This document shows, in pieces, positions 32,571 to 40,506 of a DNA stretch of 64,000 bases. Origin of the DNA: Treponema socranskii subsp. paredis ATCC 35535 (GTDB taxonomy: Bacteria; Spirochaetota; Spirochaetia; Treponematales; Treponemataceae). The DNA lies in NCBI GenBank assembly GCA_000413015.1, contig KE332515.1, forward strand, positions 469,092 through 533,091, in the 5' to 3' direction. Within the stretch, counting starts at the first letter, position 1. Each line of letters begins with the position of its first letter. The position numbers and the translations under genes were made by a program. The notes beneath the pieces are model-generated. The model did not search any database. It saw nothing but the letters and a program-made list of their open reading frames with translations, and was not told the origin of the DNA.

Positions 32571-32891
32571 ATGATTACGGAAGAGATTAAACGGATAACG
32601 GAAAAAATCAAAGAAGCCCTCGATCCCGAGCGCATCTATCTTTTCGGTTCGTATGCGCGCAACGAAGAAACCGAAAAGAGCGATTATGATTTTTATGTCG
32701 TTGTCGATGAGGAAAAAGGGAATCCTTTGCTTTTGTGTGATAAAGCTTATTCGGCAATTTTCGATATACAAGAAAAACCGTGCGATGTTATCGTAAATCA
32801 TAAGTCGAAATTCGATATACGAAAATATCGTCCGACACTCGAAAAAACAGTTGCAAATGAAGGTGTATTGCTTTATGAAAAACGATCTTAA
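32571..32891 (+). CDS. mntA: MNT-type nucleotidyltransferase antitoxin (MntA-like)
   Basis: The product has 106 residues and is a minimal nucleotidyltransferase. The catalytic motif is complete: GSYAR (about residues 25-29), then SDYDFYVVV (about 36-44), with a third acid in PCDVIV. MntA enzymes silence the partner HEPN ribonuclease by AMP transfer. It overlaps the HEPN gene by 17 nt. The pair sits between duplicated copies of a gene end, suggesting arrival as a small mobile or recombined unit. The start codon is 6 nt past the -10 hexamer, with no ribosome-binding site. Confidence 0.85.
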   Translation: MITEEIKRITEKIKEALDPERIYLFGSYARNEETEKSDYDFYVVVDEEKGNPLLLCDKAYSAIFDIQEKPCDVIVNHKSKFDIRKYRPTLEKTVANEGVLLYEKRS

Positions 32892-33270
32892 ACAAGACGT
32901 AGCGGAATGGCTTCGTATTGTCGAAATGGACAGGACAACCGCTTATCACCTTTTTAAAACCATGCATCCCAAACCTTTGGAAATCATCTGCTTTCACTGT
33001 CAGCAGGCTGCCGAAAAAGCAATTAAGGCTTTATTTATCTTAAACGAAATTGAAATTATCAAAATACACGATCTGGGAATGCTTATTAAAACGATACAAC
33101 CGAAAACAGCGTTTCCCGAAACAGTGAAACTTTCTGCTATCAGTTTAACAAAATTTGCCGCGACTTTTCGATACCCTGACTATCCTGATATCGATGAAGA
33201 GCTTACAAAAAAGGCGCTCGCCGATATGGATGTCGTAGTCGATTGGTGCAAAGAACAAATCGAAGCTTAA
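32875..33270 (+). CDS. hepT: HEPN-domain protein (HepT-like toxin)
   Basis: The product has 131 residues, all helical. It has the HEPN family core CFHCQQAAEKAIKAL (about 36-50), HDLGML (about 63-68) and FRYPDYPD (about 97-104). In HEPN toxins the R-x4-6-H motif cuts RNA; here one spaced RTTAYH occurs near residue 22, so the catalytic assignment is not certain. The start at 32875 is chosen because the family begins there and it overlaps the partner. A hairpin followed by T's lies directly after the stop. It could act in plasmid/phage defence or as an addiction module. Confidence 0.8.
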   Translation: MKNDLKQDVAEWLRIVEMDRTTAYHLFKTMHPKPLEIICFHCQQAAEKAIKALFILNEIEIIKIHDLGMLIKTIQPKTAFPETVKLSAISLTKFAATFRYPDYPDIDEELTKKALADMDVVVDWCKEQIEA

Positions 33271-33293
33271 AATACGCACTGCTGCGGTATTTT
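33271..33293 (+). terminator. Possible terminator after hepT
   Basis: AATACGCA pairs with TGCGGTATT (one bulge) across a 4-nt loop and is followed by T's. It starts 1 nt after the hepT stop. Confidence 0.4.
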
Positions 33294-33312
33294 CAAAAAT
33301 TGATATTCTCTG

Positions 33313-33425
33313 CAAAGCCGCTATCGCGAATTTCCGAACACGCAAGTGCGGCGCTTGAGCGAAGATGAAGCGTTACGCTATATGGACGAACGTAAAACGC
33401 GGCAAAGCAAGCGCTGATACCGTTG
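33313..33425 (+). pseudogene. Detached second copy of the CxxC-protein gene's 3' end
   Basis: This is direct repeat copy 2. It reads in frame as the C-terminus of the 32075 gene, ending LSEDEALRYMDERKTRQSKR and a TGA at 33415-33417, but has no start or upstream part. Compared with copy 1 there are about nine substitutions in 113 bp, several synonymous or conservative. It is therefore more like a sister allele than a fresh duplication. Confidence 0.85.
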
Positions 33426-33440
33426 CCGCCGCTTGCATTT

Positions 33441-34913
33441 TCAAATTCCCGCACCGCGCGCAAGGGCTTCTTTATAGACGGCGACGTACTGCTCCGCCGA
33501 TTTTTTCCAGCTGAAATCTTTTTTCATACCGCGCTTTCGCATTTCGGCGATGTGCTCTTTTTTGTTATAATACGCGTAAACCGCCCAGCCGCAAGTGTCG
33601 AATACGGCGGAAGGCGTCAAGTTGTCGAACATAAAGCCCGTACCTTCCCCCGTCTTTTCGTCGTACTGTTCGACCGTATCGGCGAGTCCTCCCGTACGGC
33701 GCACGATGGGAAGCGTGCCGTACAAAAGCGAATACATTTGATTCAATCCGCACGGCTCGTATTTTGACGGCATCAAAAAGAAATCGCTGCCCGCTTCGAT
33801 GAGATGACTTAAGCTTTCATCGTAGCCGATATATGCGCGCATATTCGGAAGCTTCGACTGAAGCGCGAGTATTTCGTTTTCGCACCACTTTTCCCCGCTT
33901 CCGAGGACTGCGACCTGCACGTCGATTTCGCTGCACAGGCGGTACATGCAGCCGTAAGTCGGTGCAAAAAGTTCGGCGATACCCTTTTGATCGGCAAGAC
34001 GCGTTACGATTCCGATAACGGGAACGGCATCGTCTTCGGAAAGCTTCATACGTTTTTGCAGTTCGCGTTTGCATACCGCTTTTTTTTCAATCGATGTTTC
34101 GTCGTAGTTTACGGGAATGAGCGTATCCGTTTTCGGATTCCACACATCTTCATCGATTCCGTTTAGGATGCCGCGGACGACGTCGCGCCTTACGCGCAAA
34201 AGCCCGTCCATACCGAAGCCGCCTTCGGCAGTTTGGATTTCTTTCGCATAAGTCGGAGACACCGTCGTGATCATATCGGCGGAAGATATGCCGCCCTGTA
34301 AAAAATTGATACCGCCGTTATGTTCAAGTCCCGCGCCGTAATACAATCCCCAATGAATGCCGAGAGAAGGAAACCAATCTTTTGCGTATTGTCCCTGATA
34401 GCCTAAATTGTGAATCGTCAAAACGCTCGCCGTCTTTGCAAAGAGGTCGTTTCGGATGACGTGCTTTAAAATGATCGGAGCGAGGGACGCCGACCAATCG
34501 TGCGCGTGGACGATATCGGGATACCATCCGAGCTTTCGGCACAGCTGGAAAGCGCCGTGACACAAAAGCGAAAAGCGGTACGGATTGTCGTGAAAATCGG
34601 TTTCAGACTTTGTACCGTACACACCGTCGCGTCCGAACGCGCCTTCGTGGTCGAGAAAATAAACGCCGACCTTTGACGAAGGCAGCACGCTTTCATAAAC
34701 GCCGACCCACGATTCAGAAGTTCCCGCAGCGACGGCAAGAGGACCGGGGATCGCCTGTAACTTTTTACGGTCGATTTTATAATAGCGCGGCATGACGATT
34801 TTTACATCGTGTCCGATCTTTGAAAGAGACAGCGCCAAAGCGGACACCATATCGGCAAGCCCGCCCGTCTTTGCAAAGGGTACCGCTTCGGCCGTCACCA
34901 TAAGGATTTTCAT
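33441..34913 (-). CDS. glgA: Glycogen synthase (ADP-glucose type)
   Basis: The product has 490 residues and is a GT5 family glucosyltransferase extending glycogen from ADP-glucose. KTGGLADMVSAL (about residues 15-26) binds the nucleotide sugar, GYQGQYAKDW is in the middle, and the C-terminal donor-site loop PSKYEPCGLNQMY followed by GTLPIVRRTGGLADTV is near 375-405. The start at 34913 is chosen for GGAGG upstream. It lies 37 bp after the aminotransferase gene on the same strand, so the two may be cotranscribed. Confidence 0.95.
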   Translation of the reverse strand: MKILMVTAEAVPFAKTGGLADMVSALALSLSKIGHDVKIVMPRYYKIDRKKLQAIPGPLAVAAGTSESWVGVYESVLPSSKVGVYFLDHEGAFGRDGVYGTKSETDFHDNPYRFSLLCHGAFQLCRKLGWYPDIVHAHDWSASLAPIILKHVIRNDLFAKTASVLTIHNLGYQGQYAKDWFPSLGIHWGLYYGAGLEHNGGINFLQGGISSADMITTVSPTYAKEIQTAEGGFGMDGLLRVRRDVVRGILNGIDEDVWNPKTDTLIPVNYDETSIEKKAVCKRELQKRMKLSEDDAVPVIGIVTRLADQKGIAELFAPTYGCMYRLCSEIDVQVAVLGSGEKWCENEILALQSKLPNMRAYIGYDESLSHLIEAGSDFFLMPSKYEPCGLNQMYSLLYGTLPIVRRTGGLADTVEQYDEKTGEGTGFMFDNLTPSAVFDTCGWAVYAYYNKKEHIAEMRKRGMKKDFSWKKSAEQYVAVYKEALARGAGI

Positions 34914-34950
34914 ATCGCCTCCGTAAAACCGCTCGTATACGCCGCAGCGC

Positions 34951-36144
34951 TCAAGCTTTGTCGTGCACCGCCTTATAAAAGGCCTCACGCGAACCGATAA
35001 TCGTCCGCTCGCTCACGCAGTACGCGATCCGAAACCAGCCCTCCCCGCCGAAACCGCTTCCCGGCGCGCACAGAATATTGTATTTTTTCAAATGATTCGT
35101 AAACGCAAGATCATCACCCTTCCACGCATCGGGCACTTTCACAAAAAGATAAAATGCGCCGTCGGGTTTCGCATAGTCCAGTCCCGCGTAATCCATGATT
35201 TCTTTTAAAAGCGCGCAGCGTTTTTCATAAGGCGAATAATCGCACGGTGCGTTCCAAGAAGATGCGACGACTTTTTGAAAAAAGGCCGGCGCGTTGACGT
35301 AGCCTAAAATGCGCGTCGAAAAAATCGCTGCGGCGATAAAGGCATCCGCTTCCGTACATGCGGGATTCAAAGCGAGATACCCGATACGCTCTCCCGGCAA
35401 ACTTAAATTTTTTGCAAAAGACGTGACGATGACGGTATTTTCGTAAAACGGAAATACGGGCGGAACTTTTTTGCCGTCATAGACGATGGCGCGGTACGGT
35501 TCGTCGCAGATGAGATAAGGCATGCGTCCGCATTTTTTTCCGTGTTCGAAAAGTGCATTCGAAAGAGATGCGATATCTTCCGCGGAATAGATCCGCCCCG
35601 TCGGATTGTTCGGAGAATTGATCAAAACCGCGCAGGTTTTTTCGGTAAGCGCTTTTGCGATTGCACTGCAGTCGAGCGAAAAATCCTCTTTCGTCTTTAC
35701 GCGCACGATAGCGCCCGCATGATTTCGGATATAGTGATCGTATTCGGCAAAATAAGGAGAAGGAACGATCACTTCGTCGCCCGCATTTAAAAGCGATTTT
35801 AAAACGACGTTGAGCGCACCTGCAGCTCCGCACGACATAACGATGTGAGTCGGCGGAACGGACACTCCCTGTTCGGCTTCCGTTTTTTTCGCCATCGCTT
35901 CCCGTGCAAAAATATAACCCGCGTTCGGCATATAACCGTGTGTGCCGTGAGAGTTATCCGAAGCGATTCTCTCTATCGCTCGGACGACGCTGTCCGGCGG
36001 ATCCAAATCGGGATTTCCGAGACTGAAATCGTAGACGTTTTCGGCTCCGTATTTTTTTTTGAGCAGCGCTCCTTCTTCGAACATTTTGCGGATGACGCCC
36101 GCTTTGGGATTTTCGACCGAATCCCGTATGTATGTCGCTATCAT
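34951..36144 (-). CDS. Class I/II pyridoxal-phosphate aminotransferase
   Basis: The product has 397 residues of the aspartate/aromatic aminotransferase fold. DFSLGNPDLDPP (about 38-49), INSPNNPTGR (about 171-180), CDEPYRAIVYDG (about 211-222) and the PLP-lysine segment TSFAKNLSLPGERIGY (about 239-254) are all present. Substrate cannot be fixed; the annotation Asp/Tyr/aromatic is typical. The start at 36144 is selected because the -10 TATACT ends 6 nt earlier and the family begins there. An in-frame upstream extension of 59 codons crosses that promoter and is rejected. Confidence 0.9.
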   Translation of the reverse strand: MIATYIRDSVENPKAGVIRKMFEEGALLKKKYGAENVYDFSLGNPDLDPPDSVVRAIERIASDNSHGTHGYMPNAGYIFAREAMAKKTEAEQGVSVPPTHIVMSCGAAGALNVVLKSLLNAGDEVIVPSPYFAEYDHYIRNHAGAIVRVKTKEDFSLDCSAIAKALTEKTCAVLINSPNNPTGRIYSAEDIASLSNALFEHGKKCGRMPYLICDEPYRAIVYDGKKVPPVFPFYENTVIVTSFAKNLSLPGERIGYLALNPACTEADAFIAAAIFSTRILGYVNAPAFFQKVVASSWNAPCDYSPYEKRCALLKEIMDYAGLDYAKPDGAFYLFVKVPDAWKGDDLAFTNHLKKYNILCAPGSGFGGEGWFRIAYCVSERTIIGSREAFYKAVHDKA

Positions 36145-36150
36145 ACCTAC

Positions 36151-36180
36151 AGTATAGCACACGTATAAGATTTTGCGTAA
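36151..36180 (-). promoter_or_regulatory. Leaderless promoter of the aminotransferase-glgA genes
   Basis: On the minus strand, TTACGC (36175-36180), 18 bp, TATACT (36151-36156), then GTAGGT and ATG. Confidence 0.6.
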
Positions 36181-36206
36181 CTCCTTTTCCGCGTTTGTGT
36201 TCAAGG

Positions 36207-36232
36207 GAAAAAAGTAAGCGACTTTTTCGACG
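36207..36232. repeat. Partial copy of the CAAAAGT-type hairpin
   Basis: AAAAAGTAAGCGACTTTTT followed by CGAC matches the core of the hairpins at 17418-17448 and 44637-44675. It lies between two divergent leaderless promoters. Confidence 0.4.
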
Positions 36233-36283
36233 GTACCGTCTTTTCTCGATACCGTTTTTCCTCTATAACCGTCTGTCCGTACC

Positions 36284-36312
36284 TTGTGCCGAATTTTCGT
36301 TTTCGATAGAAT
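36284..36312 (+). promoter_or_regulatory. Leaderless promoter of the PAP2-like gene
   Basis: TTGTGC (36284-36289), 17 bp, TAGAAT (36307-36312), then 7 nt to ATG 36320; no Shine-Dalgarno sequence. Confidence 0.6.
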
Positions 36313-36319
36313 AACCCTC

Positions 36320-37243
36320 ATGGCAAAAAGTTCTGCCGAAAAAAAAGAGCCTGCCCTGCGGCCGATCGATTCTTACGGCGCCTTTCTTCCGTATTTGATT
36401 ATTCCCTTCCGGCTGAAAAGCGCAAAAGTGCTTTTCCGTTTTTTGCGTACCGTCGTGCGCGATTTTTTTTGGCTGCAGTTTTCGGTAAAGTGGCGCTTCA
36501 AAACAATTCCCGTTTTGGACGTATCACACCCGTTGGACGAACTGATTCCCTTTACGCCCGACAAAGTGAAAATCTATTTGAACTTTACAAACTTTTGGAT
36601 CCGGCCGATGACTTTTTTATTTCGCAGACTCGGCGTAAAAAAGGCGCTGCCGTACTGCATCGAATATCTTTCGCTTATCGAAACGGCGTATGCAAATGCC
36701 GCAAAAGTGTACCGCTTTTGCATGACGACGACACAGCGTCCCGATTATAAAACGGACGCGGCATTCAAAATGATTCACACTTTCGATCCGCATCTCCTCT
36801 GTGTTCCGAGCCTGCACGTTGCGATCGTTATTCTCTCGTCCGTATATTACGCGGACGTTTTTAAAAACGACGATTTTACCGCAGAGGAACGAAAAACGTA
36901 TACGGCCGAACTGCGTGAAGGTGCGCGGCGCATTATCGAAAGCGTGTTGTATGTAAAGCAGCACAGCGTAAACTGCATTCCCGCGGCGATGTATATGATG
37001 CTGTATGTGCTTAAAAATCGATTTACGATAAGCGCGGGCATCGATATTATCAACAGTCTGTTTGAGGACGACGAAACGCTTTCCGATCCCGATAAAAAGA
37101 AAATAAGCGCCCACATTCACTTTATGTTCGAACGCCTGCTTTTGGAAGGTGCAAACGAAAACGATTGGACAGTTCCGGTTAAGCGCTGGCTTAAAAGTTA
37201 TGCGCGCTCGAAAAATATCGTTTTGCCGCTCGACAGCCGATAG
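36320..37243 (+). CDS. PAP2-superfamily-like protein
   Basis: The product has 307 residues. CVPSLHVA (161-168) and the later YVKQHSV (211-217) match the two core motifs of the AUR1/inositolphosphoceramide-type branch of the PAP2 superfamily (PS.HV and TKQHY). The final Asp of the second motif (usually D-x-x-x-G) is replaced, reading NCIPA. Hydrophobic helices are only partly convincing (around 24-50, 85-105, 160-180, 215-235). The C-terminus from about 240 is charged and helical. PAP2 enzymes dephosphorylate lipids; an altered motif makes activity doubtful. Confidence 0.6.
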   Translation: MAKSSAEKKEPALRPIDSYGAFLPYLIIPFRLKSAKVLFRFLRTVVRDFFWLQFSVKWRFKTIPVLDVSHPLDELIPFTPDKVKIYLNFTNFWIRPMTFLFRRLGVKKALPYCIEYLSLIETAYANAAKVYRFCMTTTQRPDYKTDAAFKMIHTFDPHLLCVPSLHVAIVILSSVYYADVFKNDDFTAEERKTYTAELREGARRIIESVLYVKQHSVNCIPAAMYMMLYVLKNRFTISAGIDIINSLFEDDETLSDPDKKKISAHIHFMFERLLLEGANENDWTVPVKRWLKSYARSKNIVLPLDSR

Positions 37244-37284
37244 GGGCATAGAATTTTACGCAGTCCGTTTTTCGAGTAACTGTC

Positions 37285-37313
37285 TTGCTGCCCGACTGTT
37301 TACTCGGTATAAT
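37285..37313 (+). promoter_or_regulatory. Short-leader promoter of the 37327 gene
   Basis: TTGCTG (37285-37290), 17 bp, consensus TATAAT (37308-37313), then 13 nt to ATG. The predicted leader is about 7 nt with no ribosome-binding site. Confidence 0.65.
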
Positions 37314-37326
37314 GCAAACCATTAAT

Positions 37327-38058
37327 ATGAAAAAGACAGTATTTGTTTCATTTATTTATGCCGTACTCTGCGCGTTTTCCGCTTCCGCACTTCCTTTCAA
37401 CAATAAGCTTTCGAAAGCGGAACTTGCCGACCTTGAAAGCGGCAAAGTCGTCGTTCGCAATATCAGCCGCGCGTCCAATATGTGTCTTGAAGCGTCAAGC
37501 GAAAGCGCCAAAAAGATCATACGCGACATAAACGATCTCAATCCGTCCTATCTTGCCGAAGTGATCCAAGTCAGACCCTATGCCGGCAACGAAGATTTGC
37601 CCGCACGGCTCGAAGACTCGCTCATGAACATATCCGATTACGTCGGTATCCCGTACTATTCGGAACACAATAAAACGTATTACGATCTGTATTCATCCGC
37701 CGTGATTAAAAACGATTTTATTGCAGAAGACGGCGTTACTCGAAAAGTAAAAGCCGATTTGACGATGGAACCTTTCGGTCTCATCGAAACGTCCATATCC
37801 GTAAGCGCAAACGGAGAGTGCGTATACTATGTTTCGACAAACGACAATACGCTTATTCGACAGGATATGAAGATCAAATGCGTCAAACCGAACAATATGA
37901 AATCCGCCATTCTGCTCTTCCGCGACGGCGATAATTGGATTTTATACGGTGCCGGCGGCGTCAAAGCGATGAAAATTATTTTTCTCGAAAAGCGTATCGA
38001 AACGTCGTTTATAAACCGCATAAAAACGTTTTGCAATTTTATCTTTGAAAAACTCTAA
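37327..38058 (+). CDS. Exported protein of unknown function
   Basis: The product has 243 residues with signal peptide MKKTVFVSFIYAVLCAFSASA, then LPF. The mature part is a mixed alpha/beta domain with VVVRNISRASNMCLEASSES, LNPSYLAEVIQVRP and a late ILLFRDGDNWILYGAGGVKAM, with the look of a START-like or lipid-binding beta-sheet domain, though I cannot assign a family. The start at 37327 is chosen because the signal peptide begins there. rmlD follows 17 bp downstream. Confidence 0.75.
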   Translation: MKKTVFVSFIYAVLCAFSASALPFNNKLSKAELADLESGKVVVRNISRASNMCLEASSESAKKIIRDINDLNPSYLAEVIQVRPYAGNEDLPARLEDSLMNISDYVGIPYYSEHNKTYYDLYSSAVIKNDFIAEDGVTRKVKADLTMEPFGLIETSISVSANGECVYYVSTNDNTLIRQDMKIKCVKPNNMKSAILLFRDGDNWILYGAGGVKAMKIIFLEKRIETSFINRIKTFCNFIFEKL

Positions 38059-38075
38059 TTAAAAGGAAGCGCGGT

Positions 38076-39026
38076 ATGCTGTGGCTTATCGGCTGTACGG
38101 GAATGCTCGGACGCGAATTCGCGTACCGGCTTTCGGAAAAAAAGATTCCGTTCGTCGGTACGGGAAGCGAAGTCGATATAGCCGATGCCGAAAAAATCGA
38201 AGCGTTTATCAATAAAACCGAAAGCGCGTCTTTTTATGCGTCGCGCGATGTAAAAAAAGACAATAAAATCGATTGGATCATAAACTGCGCGGCCTATACG
38301 GCGGTCGACAAAGCCGAAGAAGAAACCGAAAAAGCATACCGCACGAACTGCACGGGCGCCCTCAACGCCGCGCGTACGGCGAGAGCCCGCAGCGCAAAGC
38401 TGATCCACATTTCGACCGATTACGTATTCGACGGAAAAGAGCGCACTCCGTATACGGAAGACGTACCGAAATCTCCGATAAACGCATACGGAAAAACGAA
38501 AGCGGAAAGCGAAGATCTCATCGCTCAGGCAATGACGCAGTATTACATCATCCGAACCTCGTGGCTCTACGGTTTCGGCGGCCGCAATTTCGTATATACG
38601 ATGACGCGTGCGATGAACGAGAGAGAATCGGTCAGCGTCGTAAATGATCAAAGGGGAACACCGACTTTTTGCGGTGATCTCGTATCCGCCGTCATAAAAT
38701 TAATAAAAAAAGAAGCGGGCGCGACGAGCCTCTTCGGAAAAAAAAGCGCAGCGCCCTACGGCATCTATCACTTTTCGAATTCGGGAGAAGCGACGTGGTT
38801 CGATTTTGCCGAAGCGATTTACGGCTTCGGAAAAAAATACGGCAGAATTACAAGAGATTGCAGCGTACGGCCGTGTTCATCCGCCGAATACGAAACGAAA
38901 GCCGAGCGCCCGGCTTACTCCGTCCTCGACTGTACGAAAATCGAAACGGAGATCGGCATCAAAATACCTTCATGGCGCGCAAGTCTTGAACGCTTTATAA
39001 AAAACGAAAGATTCGAAAGCTTTTAA
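38076..39026 (+). CDS. rfbD: dTDP-4-dehydrorhamnose reductase
   Basis: The product has 316 residues and is an extended SDR that makes dTDP-rhamnose. GCTGMLGREFA (residues 6-16) binds NADPH, STDYVFDG (about 111-118) and YGKTKAESE (about 134-142, catalytic Tyr-x3-Lys) form the active site, and RTSWLYG (about 156-162) is typical. An insertion of about 15 residues near 48-65 is unusual. AAGGAAG lies upstream. No rfbA, B or C is nearby, so it is separated from the rest of the pathway. Confidence 0.93.
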   Translation: MLWLIGCTGMLGREFAYRLSEKKIPFVGTGSEVDIADAEKIEAFINKTESASFYASRDVKKDNKIDWIINCAAYTAVDKAEEETEKAYRTNCTGALNAARTARARSAKLIHISTDYVFDGKERTPYTEDVPKSPINAYGKTKAESEDLIAQAMTQYYIIRTSWLYGFGGRNFVYTMTRAMNERESVSVVNDQRGTPTFCGDLVSAVIKLIKKEAGATSLFGKKSAAPYGIYHFSNSGEATWFDFAEAIYGFGKKYGRITRDCSVRPCSSAEYETKAERPAYSVLDCTKIETEIGIKIPSWRASLERFIKNERFESF

Positions 39027-39033
39027 CTTTTTC

Positions 39034-39062
39034 TTGCACGTTTTGCACTCTTGTAGTATACT
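39034..39062 (+). promoter_or_regulatory. Leadered promoter of the first sugar-binding lipoprotein
   Basis: TTGCAC (39034-39039), 17 bp, TATACT (39057-39062). A leader of about 34 nt ends with CGGAGGA before ATG 39103. It contrasts with the leaderless promoters elsewhere in the window. Confidence 0.7.
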
Positions 39063-39102
39063 TATACGGATATAGATTTTCCAAAATACGGAGGAAAAAA
39101 AT

Positions 39103-40383
39103 ATGAAAAAAATGATGATGCTGTGCGCGCTCGCCGCTGCAGCGCTCATGGTGACTTCGTGCAGCAAAAAGCCCGAAGCCGTCACCATTGAGTTTTGGAC
39201 GCATGAGGACGCAAACCGTCAAAAACTTGAAGAACGCTACATTCAAGAATTTACGGCCGCTCACCCGAACGTCACCGTAAACGTAACGCGACAGGGCGCC
39301 GCAAAGCTCATTGAGCTCGTTCAAACGGCTTTTGCCGCCGGAAGCGGTCCGACAATGTTCAACCTTTCCATAAACGACGAATATCCTTATATCACGGCCG
39401 GCCGCGTCGCTCCGATGAACTATAAAGCCGCAGGTTATAAAGACGCTGCGGAAGTCATCAACGCGTATGCGCCGAAAATGCTCGATCCCGTTACGGTAAA
39501 CGGTAAAGTATACGGCCTCCCGCTCGAACTCACAAACTGGTGCATCTTTATCAACAAAAAAGTGTTCCGCTCCGCAGGTCTCGATCCTGAAAAGGATTAT
39601 CCGAAAACCTGGGAAGACATGGTAAAAATTTCCCAAAAAATCGTTATCCGAAACGGCGACATCATTACGCGGCGCGGCTACGACTTCCGCTACAAATATT
39701 ATCTTGAAAACAACGTTCCTATGGTGGAACAGCTCGGCGGACAGCTCATCAGCGACGACGGCAAAGAAGCGATCGTCGGAAAAGATGCGTGGGTCGGATT
39801 TCTCACGTATATGCAGCAGTGGGGCCCGAACGGCTTGAATCTCGGCTCTCCGACCTATAAAGCCGCCCGCTCGGTATTCAACGCCGACAACAACGACCTT
39901 GCGATGTGCTCGACCGGTTTGTATCAGGAAGCGCGCATCCGGCACGACAACCCCGCATTCTATGACTCGGGTGAATGGATGGTCGTTCCCTATCCGAAAT
40001 TCGAAAATGCCGTCAAAGACACGGCGGCATGCTATTACGGTCATTACTACATGGTAAATGCCGATGCGACCAAAGCCCAGCAGGAAGCGGCATGGCAGCT
40101 TATCGCCTATATGCTCAGCCACGGCGAAGAATACCTTTCACAGGTCAATATCATCCAGCCGACGACGGCGCTTTTAAACAGCGACACGTTTAAAAATATG
40201 CCCTACTCGAGCGTATTTGCGGACGATCTCGAACGCGGTCACATCGTTTACTACGGTGCGAATTCAACCGCAATTCAAAGCGCGATCGGATCGGCGGTGG
40301 AAAGCGTTATGCTCCAAAGCGTAGCGCCCGAAGAAGCTTACAATAAGCTTAAAAAGACCGTTCAGGAATTGATCGAACAATAA
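39103..40383 (+). CDS. ABC sugar transporter substrate-binding lipoprotein (copy 1)
   Basis: The product has 426 residues. The lipoprotein signal ends in VTSC at about residue 23. The rest is a family 1 extracellular solute-binding protein (IEFWTHEDANRQKLEERY, then TRQGAAKLIELVQTAF). It captures a sugar or oligosaccharide for import. It is a close paralogue of the next gene, which shares most residues across the whole length. A terminator follows, so it may be expressed separately from the permeases. Confidence 0.92.
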   Translation: MKKMMMLCALAAAALMVTSCSKKPEAVTIEFWTHEDANRQKLEERYIQEFTAAHPNVTVNVTRQGAAKLIELVQTAFAAGSGPTMFNLSINDEYPYITAGRVAPMNYKAAGYKDAAEVINAYAPKMLDPVTVNGKVYGLPLELTNWCIFINKKVFRSAGLDPEKDYPKTWEDMVKISQKIVIRNGDIITRRGYDFRYKYYLENNVPMVEQLGGQLISDDGKEAIVGKDAWVGFLTYMQQWGPNGLNLGSPTYKAARSVFNADNNDLAMCSTGLYQEARIRHDNPAFYDSGEWMVVPYPKFENAVKDTAACYYGHYYMVNADATKAQQEAAWQLIAYMLSHGEEYLSQVNIIQPTTALLNSDTFKNMPYSSVFADDLERGHIVYYGANSTAIQSAIGSAVESVMLQSVAPEEAYNKLKKTVQELIEQ

Positions 40384-40409
40384 TTTTTCGCTTCGGAACA
40401 TCAAAAAAA

Positions 40410-40446
40410 CTGCCCGAAAACTTCGGTTTTTGGGCAGCCCCTTTTT
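40410..40446 (+). terminator. Terminator between the two binding-protein genes
   Basis: CTGCCCGAAAAC, loop TTCG, GTTTTTGGGCAG, then CCC and T5. The stem is nearly the same as the hairpin at 17521-17550. Confidence 0.85.
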
Positions 40447-40506
40447 ATCCGAGTAAAGATCGATTTCTCCTATATTAAAATCTGTTATTTTATTTGAGGA
40501 TTACAC

